Source: Bacteroidota bacterium
GTDB taxonomy: Bacteria > Bacteroidota > Bacteroidia > Cytophagales > Cyclobacteriaceae
Direction: 5' to 3'
Assembly (NCBI GenBank): GCA_018267215.1
Contig: JAFDYX010000002.1
Coordinates: 186,001-250,000 of the forward strand
Length of the DNA: 64,000 nt
Of the stretch, positions 32,924-41,910 are shown in pieces (within the stretch, counting starts at the first letter, position 1; the number at the start of each line of letters is the position of its first letter). The notes below the pieces were generated by a model. The model saw nothing but the letters and a program-made list of their open reading frames with translations, made no database searches and had not been told where the DNA came from. A program made the translations under genes and the position numbers.

Positions 32924-32954
32924 TTTAGGTTTTTCCTCTAACCTCTTATCTTTG
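32924..32954 (+). promoter_or_regulatory. Promoter of the 47-residue membrane protein gene
   Basis: TTTA at 32924-32927 (TTTG expected), exactly 19 bases, then TATCTTTG at 32947-32954. The ATG is 22 bases further on. Good support that the small gene is real. Confidence 0.65.
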
Positions 32955-32976
32955 AAGCACATTAATCAATCCGAAT

Positions 32977-33120
32977 ATGGACTTCTATTTCAATCAGAAC
33001 ATTGGCGATCCGGCAAATATCTTTATTACCATCGTAGCCGTAGCAGTAGGCTTTGTGGCAGGGTTAGCTTACATAGACAAGATCAGAACAAAGAAAAACG
33101 AACAAGAAGAAGGGCGTTAA
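32977..33120 (+). CDS. Small single-helix membrane protein
   Basis: 47 codons, ATG 32977 to TAA 33118-33120. One hydrophobic helix at about residues 15-33 (IFITIVAVAVGFVAGLAYI) followed by a highly charged tail (KIRTKKNEQEEGR), so a positive-inside anchor with cytosolic end. No family recognised. Existence is supported by the promoter in front with correct spacing and by a perfect terminator 22 bases after its stop: it is a complete small transcription unit. Confidence 0.65.
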   Translation: MDFYFNQNIGDPANIFITIVAVAVGFVAGLAYIDKIRTKKNEQEEGR

Positions 33121-33142
33121 ATTCTTCTCTTCCATATATCTT

Positions 33143-33178
33143 AAATCAAAAGCCTGCGAGTGAGCAGGCTTTTGATTT
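33143..33178. terminator. Perfect bidirectional terminator hairpin
   Basis: 15-base perfect stem AAATCAAAAGCCTGC (33143-33157) / GCAGGCTTTTGATTT (33164-33178), loop GAGTGA, A/T-rich outer part. Serves the small gene on plus and the thioredoxin-like gene (stop at 33184) on minus. Confidence 0.9.
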
Positions 33179-33183
33179 ATGGG

Positions 33184-33774
33184 TCAGTTTGTAGAGGGTG
33201 CAGGCGTGCCTGTGCTGTATGGCGACTGATACTCTTTCTGATAATCCTGCACGTTCATCTTTTGATAAAAATTACCCGCGATAAAACTAAGGAACGGATG
33301 GAACTCTTCGGGCTTTCGGTAGCCGGGCAATGAGTTGCTGCCCTGATAGATGGGGATGATACGGAACTCTTCATCCAGAAAAACAAAATTGGGGTAGCTC
33401 ATCTGGTTGTTCAGCAGGGCAGCCGCCAATTGATGAACGCCTTTGTTCCCGTATGAAATAAATTTAAACGTAGTGCCCCGAAAATTGACATCGGCTGTTT
33501 GTTCGGCATCGAATTTTACGGCATAAAATTTTTCGTTGAGCAACTTGGCTACTTCCGGATCAGGGAATGTGTTTTTGTCCATTACCTTGCACCACCCGCA
33601 CCACTCAGTGAATACATCTATAAAGATTTTTCTTTTTTCTGATTTCGATTTCTCCACGGCCTCTTCAAACGACATCCATTTTACAGGCACGCCTCCGGTC
33701 TGTGGTTGGGTGGCTTGCCCGTTGGTAACAAGGACAGAACCTAGCAGAAAAAACAGTATCGAAAATGATTTCAT
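33184..33774 (-). CDS. Thioredoxin-like periplasmic protein (WCGWC)
   Basis: 196 residues. Signal peptide (1-20, ending TNGQ) and a thioredoxin-like domain with W58-C59-G-W-C62 (FTEWCGWCKVMDKNTF), the motif of the DUF255/thioredoxin_7 group. A cis-Pro region is seen in MSYPNFVFLDEE. It probably reduces or isomerises disulfides of exported proteins. The C-terminal 25 residues are rich in Tyr, Gln and Pro and likely disordered. Stands alone between the bidirectional terminator and the amidohydrolase gene. Confidence 0.8.
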   Translation of the reverse strand: MKSFSILFFLLGSVLVTNGQATQPQTGGVPVKWMSFEEAVEKSKSEKRKIFIDVFTEWCGWCKVMDKNTFPDPEVAKLLNEKFYAVKFDAEQTADVNFRGTTFKFISYGNKGVHQLAAALLNNQMSYPNFVFLDEEFRIIPIYQGSNSLPGYRKPEEFHPFLSFIAGNFYQKMNVQDYQKEYQSPYSTGTPAPSTN

Positions 33775-33876
33775 GATTGTCTATACAAATTAATGGAAAA
33801 GGTAACTATACCAATAAAATATTCACTACACTGCTAACTGTGCCTCCTGCTTTGAGATGTGTTGCTTCGGCAGCCA

Positions 33877-35583
33877 TCACTCCTTTTTAAATAAAACCTT
33901 CCCTCCCACAATTGTCATCTCCACGTGTGTGGAAAGTATTTGCTCATCGGGTACTGTCATCAGGTCTTGGGAGAAAACAGTGAAGTCTGCCAGCTTACCC
34001 GGCTCGATAGAACCTTTTATATTCTCTTCAAAGGAAGCAAATGCCGCCTCGAGTGTGTACGATTTTAACGCTTGCGCCCGTGTCATTTTTTCTGCTGGCT
34101 CGTAGCCTCCGGTTGGTTTGCCTTGCAAAGTTTGTCGTGTAACGGAAGCAAAAAAGCAGGCGATCGGGTTGATGGGCTCTACGGGCACATCGGTGCCATT
34201 CACTACGTGTGCGCCAGATTTTAACAGCGACTGCCACATGTAGGCGCCCTCTTTAATCCGCTTCTCGCCCAGCCGATCTATGGCCCACGGCCTGTCGGAA
34301 GAAAGGTGAATGGCCTGCATGGCTGCCATGACTCCCATCTTGCCAAAACGTGGAATATCTTGCGGGTCAATATGTTGGGCATGTTCTATTCTAAAACGTG
34401 CATTTGTTGTCTGCGAAGGATATTCTTTAAATGCCTGTTCATACTGGTTGAGGATTTCGCGATTAGCACGGTCACCGATGGCGTGGGTGCATACCTGAAA
34501 GCCTGCTTTCAGCGCTTCGCGTGAAATGGCCAATACCGAGTCCATCGCCATCAGCGGCATGCCCGATGTTTCGGGGCGGTCGGAATAAGGTTGCAGCAAC
34601 CATGCACCGCGCGAGCCCAGCGCGCCATCGCTGTATAATTTTACAGATCGGATGGTGAGCCAATGAGCCGAGTCAACTACGATGCCCTGTTGAAAAAAAT
34701 CTTTTACTAACGGCCTGTCAGAGCCGGAAAGCATCTCATACAAGCGCACGCTGAGTTTATTTTCTTGACGAAGTTTTTGTAATACCTGCAACTCCTCTCG
34801 GTCTATGCCGGCATCGTGAAAGCTGGTGATGCCGTTGCGCAGACAGTTTTCTGTGGCCAGCGTAAAAATCTGTAAAATCTTTTCTTCGTTGGCAGAAGGA
34901 ATGTGTTTGGCAATGAGCGACTGGGCGTGTTCTACAAAAATACCCGTGGGGTTGCCTAACTGATCGCGGATGATTTCTCCGCCTTCGCCCAAGTCTTTCT
35001 GCCACTGTTCTTTCGAGAGCAGGTTGACACCAGCGATTTCCATAGCCTTGGCGTTAACAAAGGCAGCGTGCCCGCTGGCGTGAGATAAAAACACGGGGTT
35101 GTTGGGCGAAACGGTACTCAGCAGTTCGTGGGTTTGAAAACCCTTCACCATCTTCGCGGGCTTCTTTTCCCAGCGATCCTGATGCCAGCCGCGTCCTACT
35201 ATCCATTCTCCGGGTTTGGCTTTGGCCACGGCCTCTTTCACCTTGGACACCAACTCCTCATAGCTTTTGGTATCGGCCAGATTCAAATTCAACTCACTCA
35301 ATCCTAAACCAAAAAAATGACCGTGTCCTTCGGTAAAACCGGGTGTCATCGTTTTTCCTTGCAGATCAATGACCTTGGTTTGTTCGTTCTTATATTTTTC
35401 CGTTTCCTGTTCAGTTCCCGCAAAAAGGATTTTATCGCCACGCACGGCTACGGCTTCTACCATCGGGTGGGCGTCATCGGCAGTATAAATTTTTCCGCCT
35501 TTGATAATCAGGTCGGCCACCTCATGTTTTGAAGCACAAGAGAAAAGCATGAGTGCAAAACATAGCCAGCTAATAGGTTTCAT
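33877..35583 (-). CDS. Amidohydrolase family lipoprotein (YtcJ/Amidohydro_3-like)
   Basis: 568 residues with a lipoprotein signal (LCFALMLFSCASK). Metal-binding amidohydrolase motifs: GHGHFFGLG early in the barrel (HxH), CTHAIGDRANREIL, FRIEHAQHI and the terminal GTDVPVEP. It resembles exo-enzymes of the YtcJ group, which cut N-acyl or ring amide bonds with one or two zinc ions. Anchored outside the inner membrane. Substrate unknown. Transcribed towards the thioredoxin-like gene, 103 bases apart. Confidence 0.85.
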   Translation of the reverse strand: MKPISWLCFALMLFSCASKHEVADLIIKGGKIYTADDAHPMVEAVAVRGDKILFAGTEQETEKYKNEQTKVIDLQGKTMTPGFTEGHGHFFGLGLSELNLNLADTKSYEELVSKVKEAVAKAKPGEWIVGRGWHQDRWEKKPAKMVKGFQTHELLSTVSPNNPVFLSHASGHAAFVNAKAMEIAGVNLLSKEQWQKDLGEGGEIIRDQLGNPTGIFVEHAQSLIAKHIPSANEEKILQIFTLATENCLRNGITSFHDAGIDREELQVLQKLRQENKLSVRLYEMLSGSDRPLVKDFFQQGIVVDSAHWLTIRSVKLYSDGALGSRGAWLLQPYSDRPETSGMPLMAMDSVLAISREALKAGFQVCTHAIGDRANREILNQYEQAFKEYPSQTTNARFRIEHAQHIDPQDIPRFGKMGVMAAMQAIHLSSDRPWAIDRLGEKRIKEGAYMWQSLLKSGAHVVNGTDVPVEPINPIACFFASVTRQTLQGKPTGGYEPAEKMTRAQALKSYTLEAAFASFEENIKGSIEPGKLADFTVFSQDLMTVPDEQILSTHVEMTIVGGKVLFKKE

Positions 35584-35649
35584 GGTAAATGGGTTAGTTC
35601 ATAAAAATAAAAAGAATCGCTCTATCTTTCGAGATAAAATAATTGACAG

Positions 35650-36369
35650 ATGAAAAGATTTTTTTTCTTCTTAGCCATTGTGTTGTGCAGCGCGGCTGTT
35701 TGCGCACAAGACATGGGCGTATCGGTTTCGTATTTTCTTCCCCGAAACGGATATTTTTCTACCCCCATCAGTCCATTCTCCATCCGGGGCATCGGCATCA
35801 ACTTCACTGATTTTTTTGGCATCCAAACAGGCGCTTCTATTTACCGCATGTCGGGGCTCAACATGATCAACCTTCCGTTTGATTCCAAAGAGCCGCTGAT
35901 CGGCCCTAACTTCACTTTTTATGTTCCTGCCGAATTAGTTTTTCAACTGAAAGGGAAGAATGTACAGTTTGACATAAAAGGTGGTGGCTTTATGTTTTAT
36001 GGTGTTGATCAAAAAATAAATTATGGAAATATGGATCGTGCCCTGCGCAGCTACCAGCACTGGGACGTGGCCAACTCTTCGTTATCATTTCAAAATAACG
36101 TAGGGCTGGGCACACATTTCGGAGCAGAGTTTACTGTTTATGTTACCAACCAGGTGGGTATTTCACTGGAAGGAAATTATTTGATGGGCTCTTCCAAGAT
36201 GCCGCTGAAAGGAAATGTAGTGGGCGGAAGCATGAGTGGCTCGCTGCAGACTGCCGCCATAGATTACTCCGATGCCAAAATAGATTTTACCGGTTACGAA
36301 ATTTCGATGGGGCTGATTTTTAAAAATGGAGGTGGCCAAAAGAAAGCACCTTCGCGCAGGCGGAGATAA
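35650..36369 (+). CDS. Outer-membrane beta-barrel protein
   Basis: 239 residues: signal peptide (1-19, ending CAQ), strands rich in Gly, Phe and Tyr, and a basic C-terminal tail (KKAPSRRRR) that is odd after a barrel. Family not recognised beyond a general OMP-beta-barrel pattern. A -7-like box TATCTTTC (35623-35630, last base off) lies 19 bases before the ATG. Its stop is only 4 bases from the stop of yicC (convergent). Confidence 0.6.
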   Translation: MKRFFFFLAIVLCSAAVCAQDMGVSVSYFLPRNGYFSTPISPFSIRGIGINFTDFFGIQTGASIYRMSGLNMINLPFDSKEPLIGPNFTFYVPAELVFQLKGKNVQFDIKGGGFMFYGVDQKINYGNMDRALRSYQHWDVANSSLSFQNNVGLGTHFGAEFTVYVTNQVGISLEGNYLMGSSKMPLKGNVVGGSMSGSLQTAAIDYSDAKIDFTGYEISMGLIFKNGGGQKKAPSRRRR

Positions 36370-36373
36370 TTTT

Positions 36374-37246
36374 TTACAATACGTTGTTCAGTTGTTCTTT
36401 GATTTTCTCCAACTCATCTTTCATTTCCACAACAGCTTTTTGTATTTCGGCATCGTTTGCCTTCGAGCCGATGGTATTGATCTCGCGTCCGATTTCCTGA
36501 GCAATAAAAGCTAGTTTCTTTCCGTTGGAGGCAGCCTCTCCCATCACGCTCAAAAAATAATCGAGGTGTGTTTTCAGCCTGACACGCTCCTCTTCGATGT
36601 CCAGTTTCTCCACATAGTAAATCATTTCCTGCTCTAACCGGTTGGCATCATACCCTTCGTTTCCAAAAAGGGCGGAAATATTTTCCTTCAGGCGGGCACG
36701 CACACGTTCCGTTCTTTTTTCGTCTAAGCCCTCTACCTGCCGCAAGCGATCATAGATAGTAGCCACATAGGTTTTCAATTCTTTTTCCAACGCTTTTCCT
36801 TCTTCTTGGCGAAACCGGCAACATGTGTCAACGGCTTTTTTGAGTGCAGCAAAAACGACATCCCATTCATTGGCGTCAACCGCATCGGGTATCTCTATCT
36901 GAACACCGGGCGTATCGAGGGCGAGTTGAAAAAGAGATTCGTATCCGCCCATCACTTTGTCGGCCAGTTTTTTTAGTTCGGCATACGTTGATAAAAAGAG
37001 TGCTTCATTATAATGTGGCTGTAATGTTTCTCCCTTTACCTGCAACTCTACCGTAACAGAAATCTTTCCGCGTGTCAGCCGTTCGGTAATGAATGCCCTT
37101 ACTTCATTTTCTTTTTCGGTAAATTTTTTCGGGAGCCGCAGCGACAGATCCAAGAACTTAGAGTTCAACGACTTCACCTCAGTAGTGATGTAAAGTTTAT
37201 CGGTGTTATCTGCCACCTGGCCGTAACCGGTCATAGAATAAATCAT
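36374..37246 (-). CDS. yicC: YicC family endoribonuclease
   Basis: 290 residues. Starts MIYSMTGYGQ, the invariant opening of YicC (YicC-like N-terminal domain), and ends with the DUF1732 domain (YYVEKLDIEEERVRLKTHLDYF, EIGREINTIGSKANDAEI). E. coli YicC is an endoribonuclease that opens into a clamp-like hexamer and takes part in small-RNA decay. Normal length. The ATG is 20 bases after the stop of the giant outer-membrane gene, so it is the last gene of a long minus-strand operon. Confidence 0.93.
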   Translation of the reverse strand: MIYSMTGYGQVADNTDKLYITTEVKSLNSKFLDLSLRLPKKFTEKENEVRAFITERLTRGKISVTVELQVKGETLQPHYNEALFLSTYAELKKLADKVMGGYESLFQLALDTPGVQIEIPDAVDANEWDVVFAALKKAVDTCCRFRQEEGKALEKELKTYVATIYDRLRQVEGLDEKRTERVRARLKENISALFGNEGYDANRLEQEMIYYVEKLDIEEERVRLKTHLDYFLSVMGEAASNGKKLAFIAQEIGREINTIGSKANDAEIQKAVVEMKDELEKIKEQLNNVL

Positions 37247-37266
37247 ACGTTGATATGGTAAACTGT

Positions 37267-40200
37267 TTAAAAATCAAATCCTAAGCTTGCCTGCAAACGA
37301 GGCGTTTGTACCTGATAGTTGACTACCGGCCAGGCTAAATCCATTTTCAGGTAATAGCCGAAAATCATAGACCGGAACCCGGCACCATAGCTATACAGCC
37401 AAGGGTTGAGGTACTCTTTAATGTAAGCCGTAAATACGGGAGGCGTGCTTACCTCGCGCACGCTTCCATTGTTAGCGCTTCCTATCGGGATGAATCCTGT
37501 CCAGGCAGAGCCGATGTCGTAAAACCCGGTGAGCTGTAGGTTGCGGAAGAAACTGGACGAGATAGGGCCACTTGCCAATGCTCGTACAATGGGTACTCTA
37601 ATTTCGGCATTGGCCATGGCCACGCTGCTGCCATACTGTGTGGCGTAATCAAAGCCGCGCAAAGAGGAGGCAAAATCTACAAACAAAAGTTGATTGTTGT
37701 AAGCAGTAGGTGCATTGTTGAGCGGGTTGGTGGAGCCCGTATAATTGGTATTGTTAAATGCCCAGTTATCTACTCCGCCCAGCAAGTAACTTTTAGGTGC
37801 ATTGCCAAAAAAACTGCCGGCATAACCGCGCACGGCAAAAACAATTTCATGGTAAATTTTCTGGTAATGGCGCACATCAGCATATACTTGCGAAAAATTC
37901 AGTCTTTTGTTGCCAAACGCATTGTACGTTATCGCGCTTATTTTGCCTCTCGTTCCTTCAATGATATTAAGCCCCGACACCACGGAGTTATCATAAATTA
38001 ATTCGGCTCGAGCCCCGCCATAGGCTTGCCTGACCGTTGGGAAAAAAGTGGTGCTGGGTGTACTCGAACTGGATGTGGACGTATAGCCTCGATCTAAAAA
38101 TTCGGTGTAGCCTAAAAACGGTTTCAGACTGAACCGGGTGCGCACCGAAAAAGGATAGGAAACACCCAGCTCAACTTTTTGAAAAGAATATTTTTGATTC
38201 TCCGAGTAGCCTACGATATCAGAATTTTTCGTCTGCCAATAAATTACTTTTCGGTCAAAGCGTGCGCTGAAGTCGAGGCGCTTGGGCAGGTAATGAAACT
38301 CGCCCCATACATCTCCGCTTTTTAAATCAGAAATAGAAACCTGAAAGCCCCCGTTGAAACGGAAGTTTTCCAGCATGTCATTCATCTGTGTTTCCAGCCG
38401 CAGGCTCCAGCCTCTCAGCTGATCAATCACCACATTTGTAATCAGGTTATCATAACTGAATTTGCCCTCGTAAGGAAAAGGCCCCGTTACTTTATTCAGT
38501 TCGCGTGCCTTCATGTACCGGGTAAGGAATGTTTCATTCGGCTGCGATGTATTTTTTTGCTTGACTGCCTCGTCTTCAAAAACGTAATCGTCTGTGCTTA
38601 CTGTTTTTTGCGAAGGAACAGCCGTGGGTTGACCTGTAATTTTAACAGATGGCTGATTAACCGGTTTGGGTTCGTCATCAAAAGAATAATTTTCGGTGTT
38701 AATTTCTACCGGGTGCTTTGCTTGATGAACAGAGTCTGGAGCAGATAATTTTTCTTTTGATTGATCTTTCTGTTGATGTTTCGCTGTATCCGCATGTTCT
38801 TTTAACCGTGAATTGATCAGATCTTTTAATGTCATCGGCTTGGTTGGCTCCTTGTGGGCAGCTGTATCCGTGGCGGGTTTGTTTCTGGCATTGATCAAAT
38901 CTTTAATTGTCAGGGGGCGGGTGGGTTCTTTCTTTTTCCGCTCGATGAGGTTACGCGCCAGCAACAGCTCTTTGCGCCTGGTGGGCGATGTAAACACCTG
39001 GTGGTCCAAATCAAAATGCTTAAACAAAAAAATATTTTCTTTCAGGTTTTGTATGGTAATGAGTGCCAGCTTTCTGTCATCAAAATGGATGTCGTAATCC
39101 TTAATGCCGGCATCATAACCGGTAACCTGTGTGTACATCTTCGTATTAAAATTATAGCGGAACAAGTTTACTATACCGCGCTGGTCGCTCAAGTAAAATA
39201 CGTTGTGTTCGTCCATGGCCAGCGGATGAAAATCTTTGCTCAGTGTGCGTGTAACCCGGATCAGCCGGTTGGTTGTTGTGTCTATATTATAGAGAAAAAG
39301 ATTATAGTAAGGCGATAACTTCTGCAAGAGTTTTTCATCTGTAGAGAGCGAATCGCTGACTCGGTTTGAACTGAAAACGATGGTATTGGAGTTGGGAATA
39401 AAGCTGGGGTCGAGGTCATCATAGGCATCGCGGGTAAGGCGCTTGGTGCGGTCTCTGCGGCTGCTGAGCAAAAACAAATCATTCTGCCCTTCAAAATCAG
39501 CACTGACAATGAGCAGTCGTCCGTTATTAGAAAAACTAAAGCTGCGGATGTTGCTGAACTTATCTAAATCGCGTGGAATTTTGGTTTTTGTTTTCAGGTC
39601 GTACAACCAAAAAACATATTGCCCGTCTTTCAGTCCGATAACACCCAGCGTAGTGGCATCGGCCCAGCTTAACAATGGCACGCGGTAATCTACCGTCTGT
39701 TTGATGATCCTGTTGCCGCCTGTCAGCACCACACTTTCCGATCCGTTCTCCAGCGATTTAATTTTTACAACAAACCGGCCGCGGTCGTTCTCGGCATAGG
39801 CCACACTTTTTCCATCGGGACTGATTTTTACGGTGGTGTAGGTCATTTTTTTAAATCCTTGCCGGGTAAACTGAACAGAGTCCGGCAATCCTGAGAAATG
39901 TTTTTCTACACCTTCTTCATTGAGCTTGTAAAAATTTTTCCAGTCAACCATCAGTTGGCGAAACGGAACGCCCAGCGTAATGAGGATGCTTTTTTCTTCA
40001 TTGCGGATAATGCGTGTGTAGTTTAGAATATTGTTGATGCTGCTTTTTCCATAACGCTCTACAATGTAATTCCATACCGACTGCCCTGCCAATGCGGCCT
40101 CTGTGCCTGTAGATCGGAAGGCACGATTTATTTTTTTTGCTTTCACCAGCTGGCGCACGTAGTCATCCATTTTCTCGCTCCACCCATACGCCACATAATA

Positions 40201-40737
40201 AGATGTGCCATCAATAAACCAGCTGGGCAAGTTCAGCAGTACAGAATTGGTAAACGCATCGCGCAGGCTTCCGCCAAACATCATCTCGTTTACATAGAGG
40301 TTTGCCAGTTTAAAAACCAACTCGTCTTTAAATTCTTCCAGGTTTCCGGGGTGGGCAATTTCCACATAGGGTTTAATAAATTCTGTTTCGCCACTTACAT
40401 TGTAGCGGGTGTGGTTTAGGCCTACGTTGCTTTGCTGCAGGTCGGCTATGGAATTATACAGAAAAACTTTTGTCTTCTGGTAAGGATAATAGCCTAATAG
40501 GTCTGTGATGCGGTCGAACTCCAACTCCAGGTATTGCAGAGCTTCGCGTGCCAGTTTGCCGCGCGAGCCATAGAAGTACACATCAAAATTTTCTGAGCTG
40601 AGGTACTTCCAATCAAAATCTTTGTATTGAATTCTGTTGCGCCCAAAAGTTTCTGTAGCATGTTGCCCAAAACTTTGAAAGGCATAAAAGAATAAGAATA
40701 AAACTACGGCCAATCTGCCCATCCTGTTCATCATCAT
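37267..40737 (-). CDS. Giant TolB-like beta-propeller / outer-membrane barrel protein with inactive peptidase-like domain
   Basis: 1156 residues. Signal peptide (ending FGQ); residues about 30-280 resemble a gluzincin peptidase (LPSWFIDGTSYYVA is the downstream landmark), but the zinc motif HExxH is replaced by DELVF, so it is probably not a protease. Residues about 300-600 form a TolB/PD40-like propeller (SPDGKSVAYAEND, SNNGRLLIVSAD). A low-complexity linker follows with two similar 26-residue repeats beginning EPTRPLTIKDLIN and EPTKPMTLKDLIN. The C-terminal 350 residues form a beta barrel ending LGFDF. Bacteroidota have many such giant proteins; one role may be envelope assembly, unproven. 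It overlaps the FAD gene by 4 bases. Confidence 0.75.
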   Translation of the reverse strand: MMMNRMGRLAVVLFLFFYAFQSFGQHATETFGRNRIQYKDFDWKYLSSENFDVYFYGSRGKLAREALQYLELEFDRITDLLGYYPYQKTKVFLYNSIADLQQSNVGLNHTRYNVSGETEFIKPYVEIAHPGNLEEFKDELVFKLANLYVNEMMFGGSLRDAFTNSVLLNLPSWFIDGTSYYVAYGWSEKMDDYVRQLVKAKKINRAFRSTGTEAALAGQSVWNYIVERYGKSSINNILNYTRIIRNEEKSILITLGVPFRQLMVDWKNFYKLNEEGVEKHFSGLPDSVQFTRQGFKKMTYTTVKISPDGKSVAYAENDRGRFVVKIKSLENGSESVVLTGGNRIIKQTVDYRVPLLSWADATTLGVIGLKDGQYVFWLYDLKTKTKIPRDLDKFSNIRSFSFSNNGRLLIVSADFEGQNDLFLLSSRRDRTKRLTRDAYDDLDPSFIPNSNTIVFSSNRVSDSLSTDEKLLQKLSPYYNLFLYNIDTTTNRLIRVTRTLSKDFHPLAMDEHNVFYLSDQRGIVNLFRYNFNTKMYTQVTGYDAGIKDYDIHFDDRKLALITIQNLKENIFLFKHFDLDHQVFTSPTRRKELLLARNLIERKKKEPTRPLTIKDLINARNKPATDTAAHKEPTKPMTLKDLINSRLKEHADTAKHQQKDQSKEKLSAPDSVHQAKHPVEINTENYSFDDEPKPVNQPSVKITGQPTAVPSQKTVSTDDYVFEDEAVKQKNTSQPNETFLTRYMKARELNKVTGPFPYEGKFSYDNLITNVVIDQLRGWSLRLETQMNDMLENFRFNGGFQVSISDLKSGDVWGEFHYLPKRLDFSARFDRKVIYWQTKNSDIVGYSENQKYSFQKVELGVSYPFSVRTRFSLKPFLGYTEFLDRGYTSTSSSSTPSTTFFPTVRQAYGGARAELIYDNSVVSGLNIIEGTRGKISAITYNAFGNKRLNFSQVYADVRHYQKIYHEIVFAVRGYAGSFFGNAPKSYLLGGVDNWAFNNTNYTGSTNPLNNAPTAYNNQLLFVDFASSLRGFDYATQYGSSVAMANAEIRVPIVRALASGPISSSFFRNLQLTGFYDIGSAWTGFIPIGSANNGSVREVSTPPVFTAYIKEYLNPWLYSYGAGFRSMIFGYYLKMDLAWPVVNYQVQTPRLQASLGFDF

Positions 40738-41819
40738 AAATTAGCACCTAAACTAAACTTCGAATATAACGATTTAAAACGCTTGATATTTACTTCCTGT
40801 GGCAATTCGCTTTCGCCCCTGAGCCAGTTGGCAAAAATATGTGCGCAATAGGGTGCTAAAGTTACGCCTTTGGTACCCAGCCCATTGAACAGATATAAAT
40901 TTTTATGATGCGGATGATTGCCCATCACCGGCCGCCTGTCGGGCACGGTAGGCCGAAAGCCCCAATGTTGGTGCTCGATGTGGAAGGGCAGGTTGATCAG
41001 GGATCGTAATTTTTCTTCCAACTCGGCTCTCCCCTCTTCCGTTACAGACGGTATGTTGTCGTTGGGTTTATAGGTTGCTCCCACTACATACGTGAGAGGC
41101 CGGGATGTAGGAACTAAATAAATGCTGCGATTAAAAATAACCGGCAGCGGTTGGGGCAAACGAACGGTAAGAGTTTCTCCTTTTAATGGTTTGATGTACA
41201 CCGGAGAAAAAAATGGGTTTTGTCTAACACTCACCCCTTCGCAAAAGATAATCCCCTTCGCTTCAACCTGTTCGTAACAAACTTTGTCGGGAGCAATCTT
41301 TAGTTGATCGAAATTAAAATGGAGAGCCCAGAAGCTGTCATCGGCAGTTAAAAAATTTCTGACCGAACTGATAAAAGCTATTGTGTCCACATAGCCAGAC
41401 TGCCTCAGCAAAATTCCGCCCAGCGGGTCGTTTACCTGCTCGCCAAAGGCGGAGGTTGTATGTATTTTTTCGATGAATGCATCTAACTGGCTTTGTGCCA
41501 TCCACTCGTTCTGCTCTTCTACAGAAATAAAAGGCCGGTAAATAGGCATCGGAAAATAAAATTGAGTGCTGAGTTTTTTTTCTGCCTGCCTGTAAAATGA
41601 TTCGGCAAAAGGAAAAATGACATCAGCTTTCCATGATTTGGCCAAACCCTTTCCGGAGATGGGGTTAAACAATCCGGCAGCTATAGCCGATGCCAAATTT
41701 TTTTGTGGTTCGTCAAACACCGCTACTTTTTTATGTTGCGCCTTCAACGCTAACGCTAAGCACGAGCCGGCCAGCCCCTGACCTACAATGATATAATCTA
41801 CGGTTGTTTTGATAGGCAA
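40734..41819 (-). CDS. FAD-dependent oxidoreductase (DAO family)
   Basis: 361 residues. The N-terminal FAD motif VDYIIVGQGLAGSCLA and the C-terminal HWGFRPTVPDRRPVMG and GLGTKGVTLAP blocks identify the D-amino-acid-oxidase/glycine-oxidase fold. Start: the only in-frame start near the FAD motif is a TTG (complement of 41817-41819); the preceding in-frame triplet but one is a stop, and the next ATG is far inside the domain, so a TTG start is needed. Close relatives include glycine oxidase ThiO and the C-terminal part of MnmC; substrate unknown. First gene before the giant protein; stop and start overlap as ATGA. Confidence 0.8.
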   Translation of the reverse strand: MPIKTTVDYIIVGQGLAGSCLALALKAQHKKVAVFDEPQKNLASAIAAGLFNPISGKGLAKSWKADVIFPFAESFYRQAEKKLSTQFYFPMPIYRPFISVEEQNEWMAQSQLDAFIEKIHTTSAFGEQVNDPLGGILLRQSGYVDTIAFISSVRNFLTADDSFWALHFNFDQLKIAPDKVCYEQVEAKGIIFCEGVSVRQNPFFSPVYIKPLKGETLTVRLPQPLPVIFNRSIYLVPTSRPLTYVVGATYKPNDNIPSVTEEGRAELEEKLRSLINLPFHIEHQHWGFRPTVPDRRPVMGNHPHHKNLYLFNGLGTKGVTLAPYCAHIFANWLRGESELPQEVNIKRFKSLYSKFSLGANL

Positions 41820-41910
41820 ATATCAACAATTCCGTGCAGGTGGATAAGCTCTGTATTGCTTGATTTTTTTTAAAAAAGAATGTGATGTCTGACTTCTGTA
41901 AACTAAAAAT

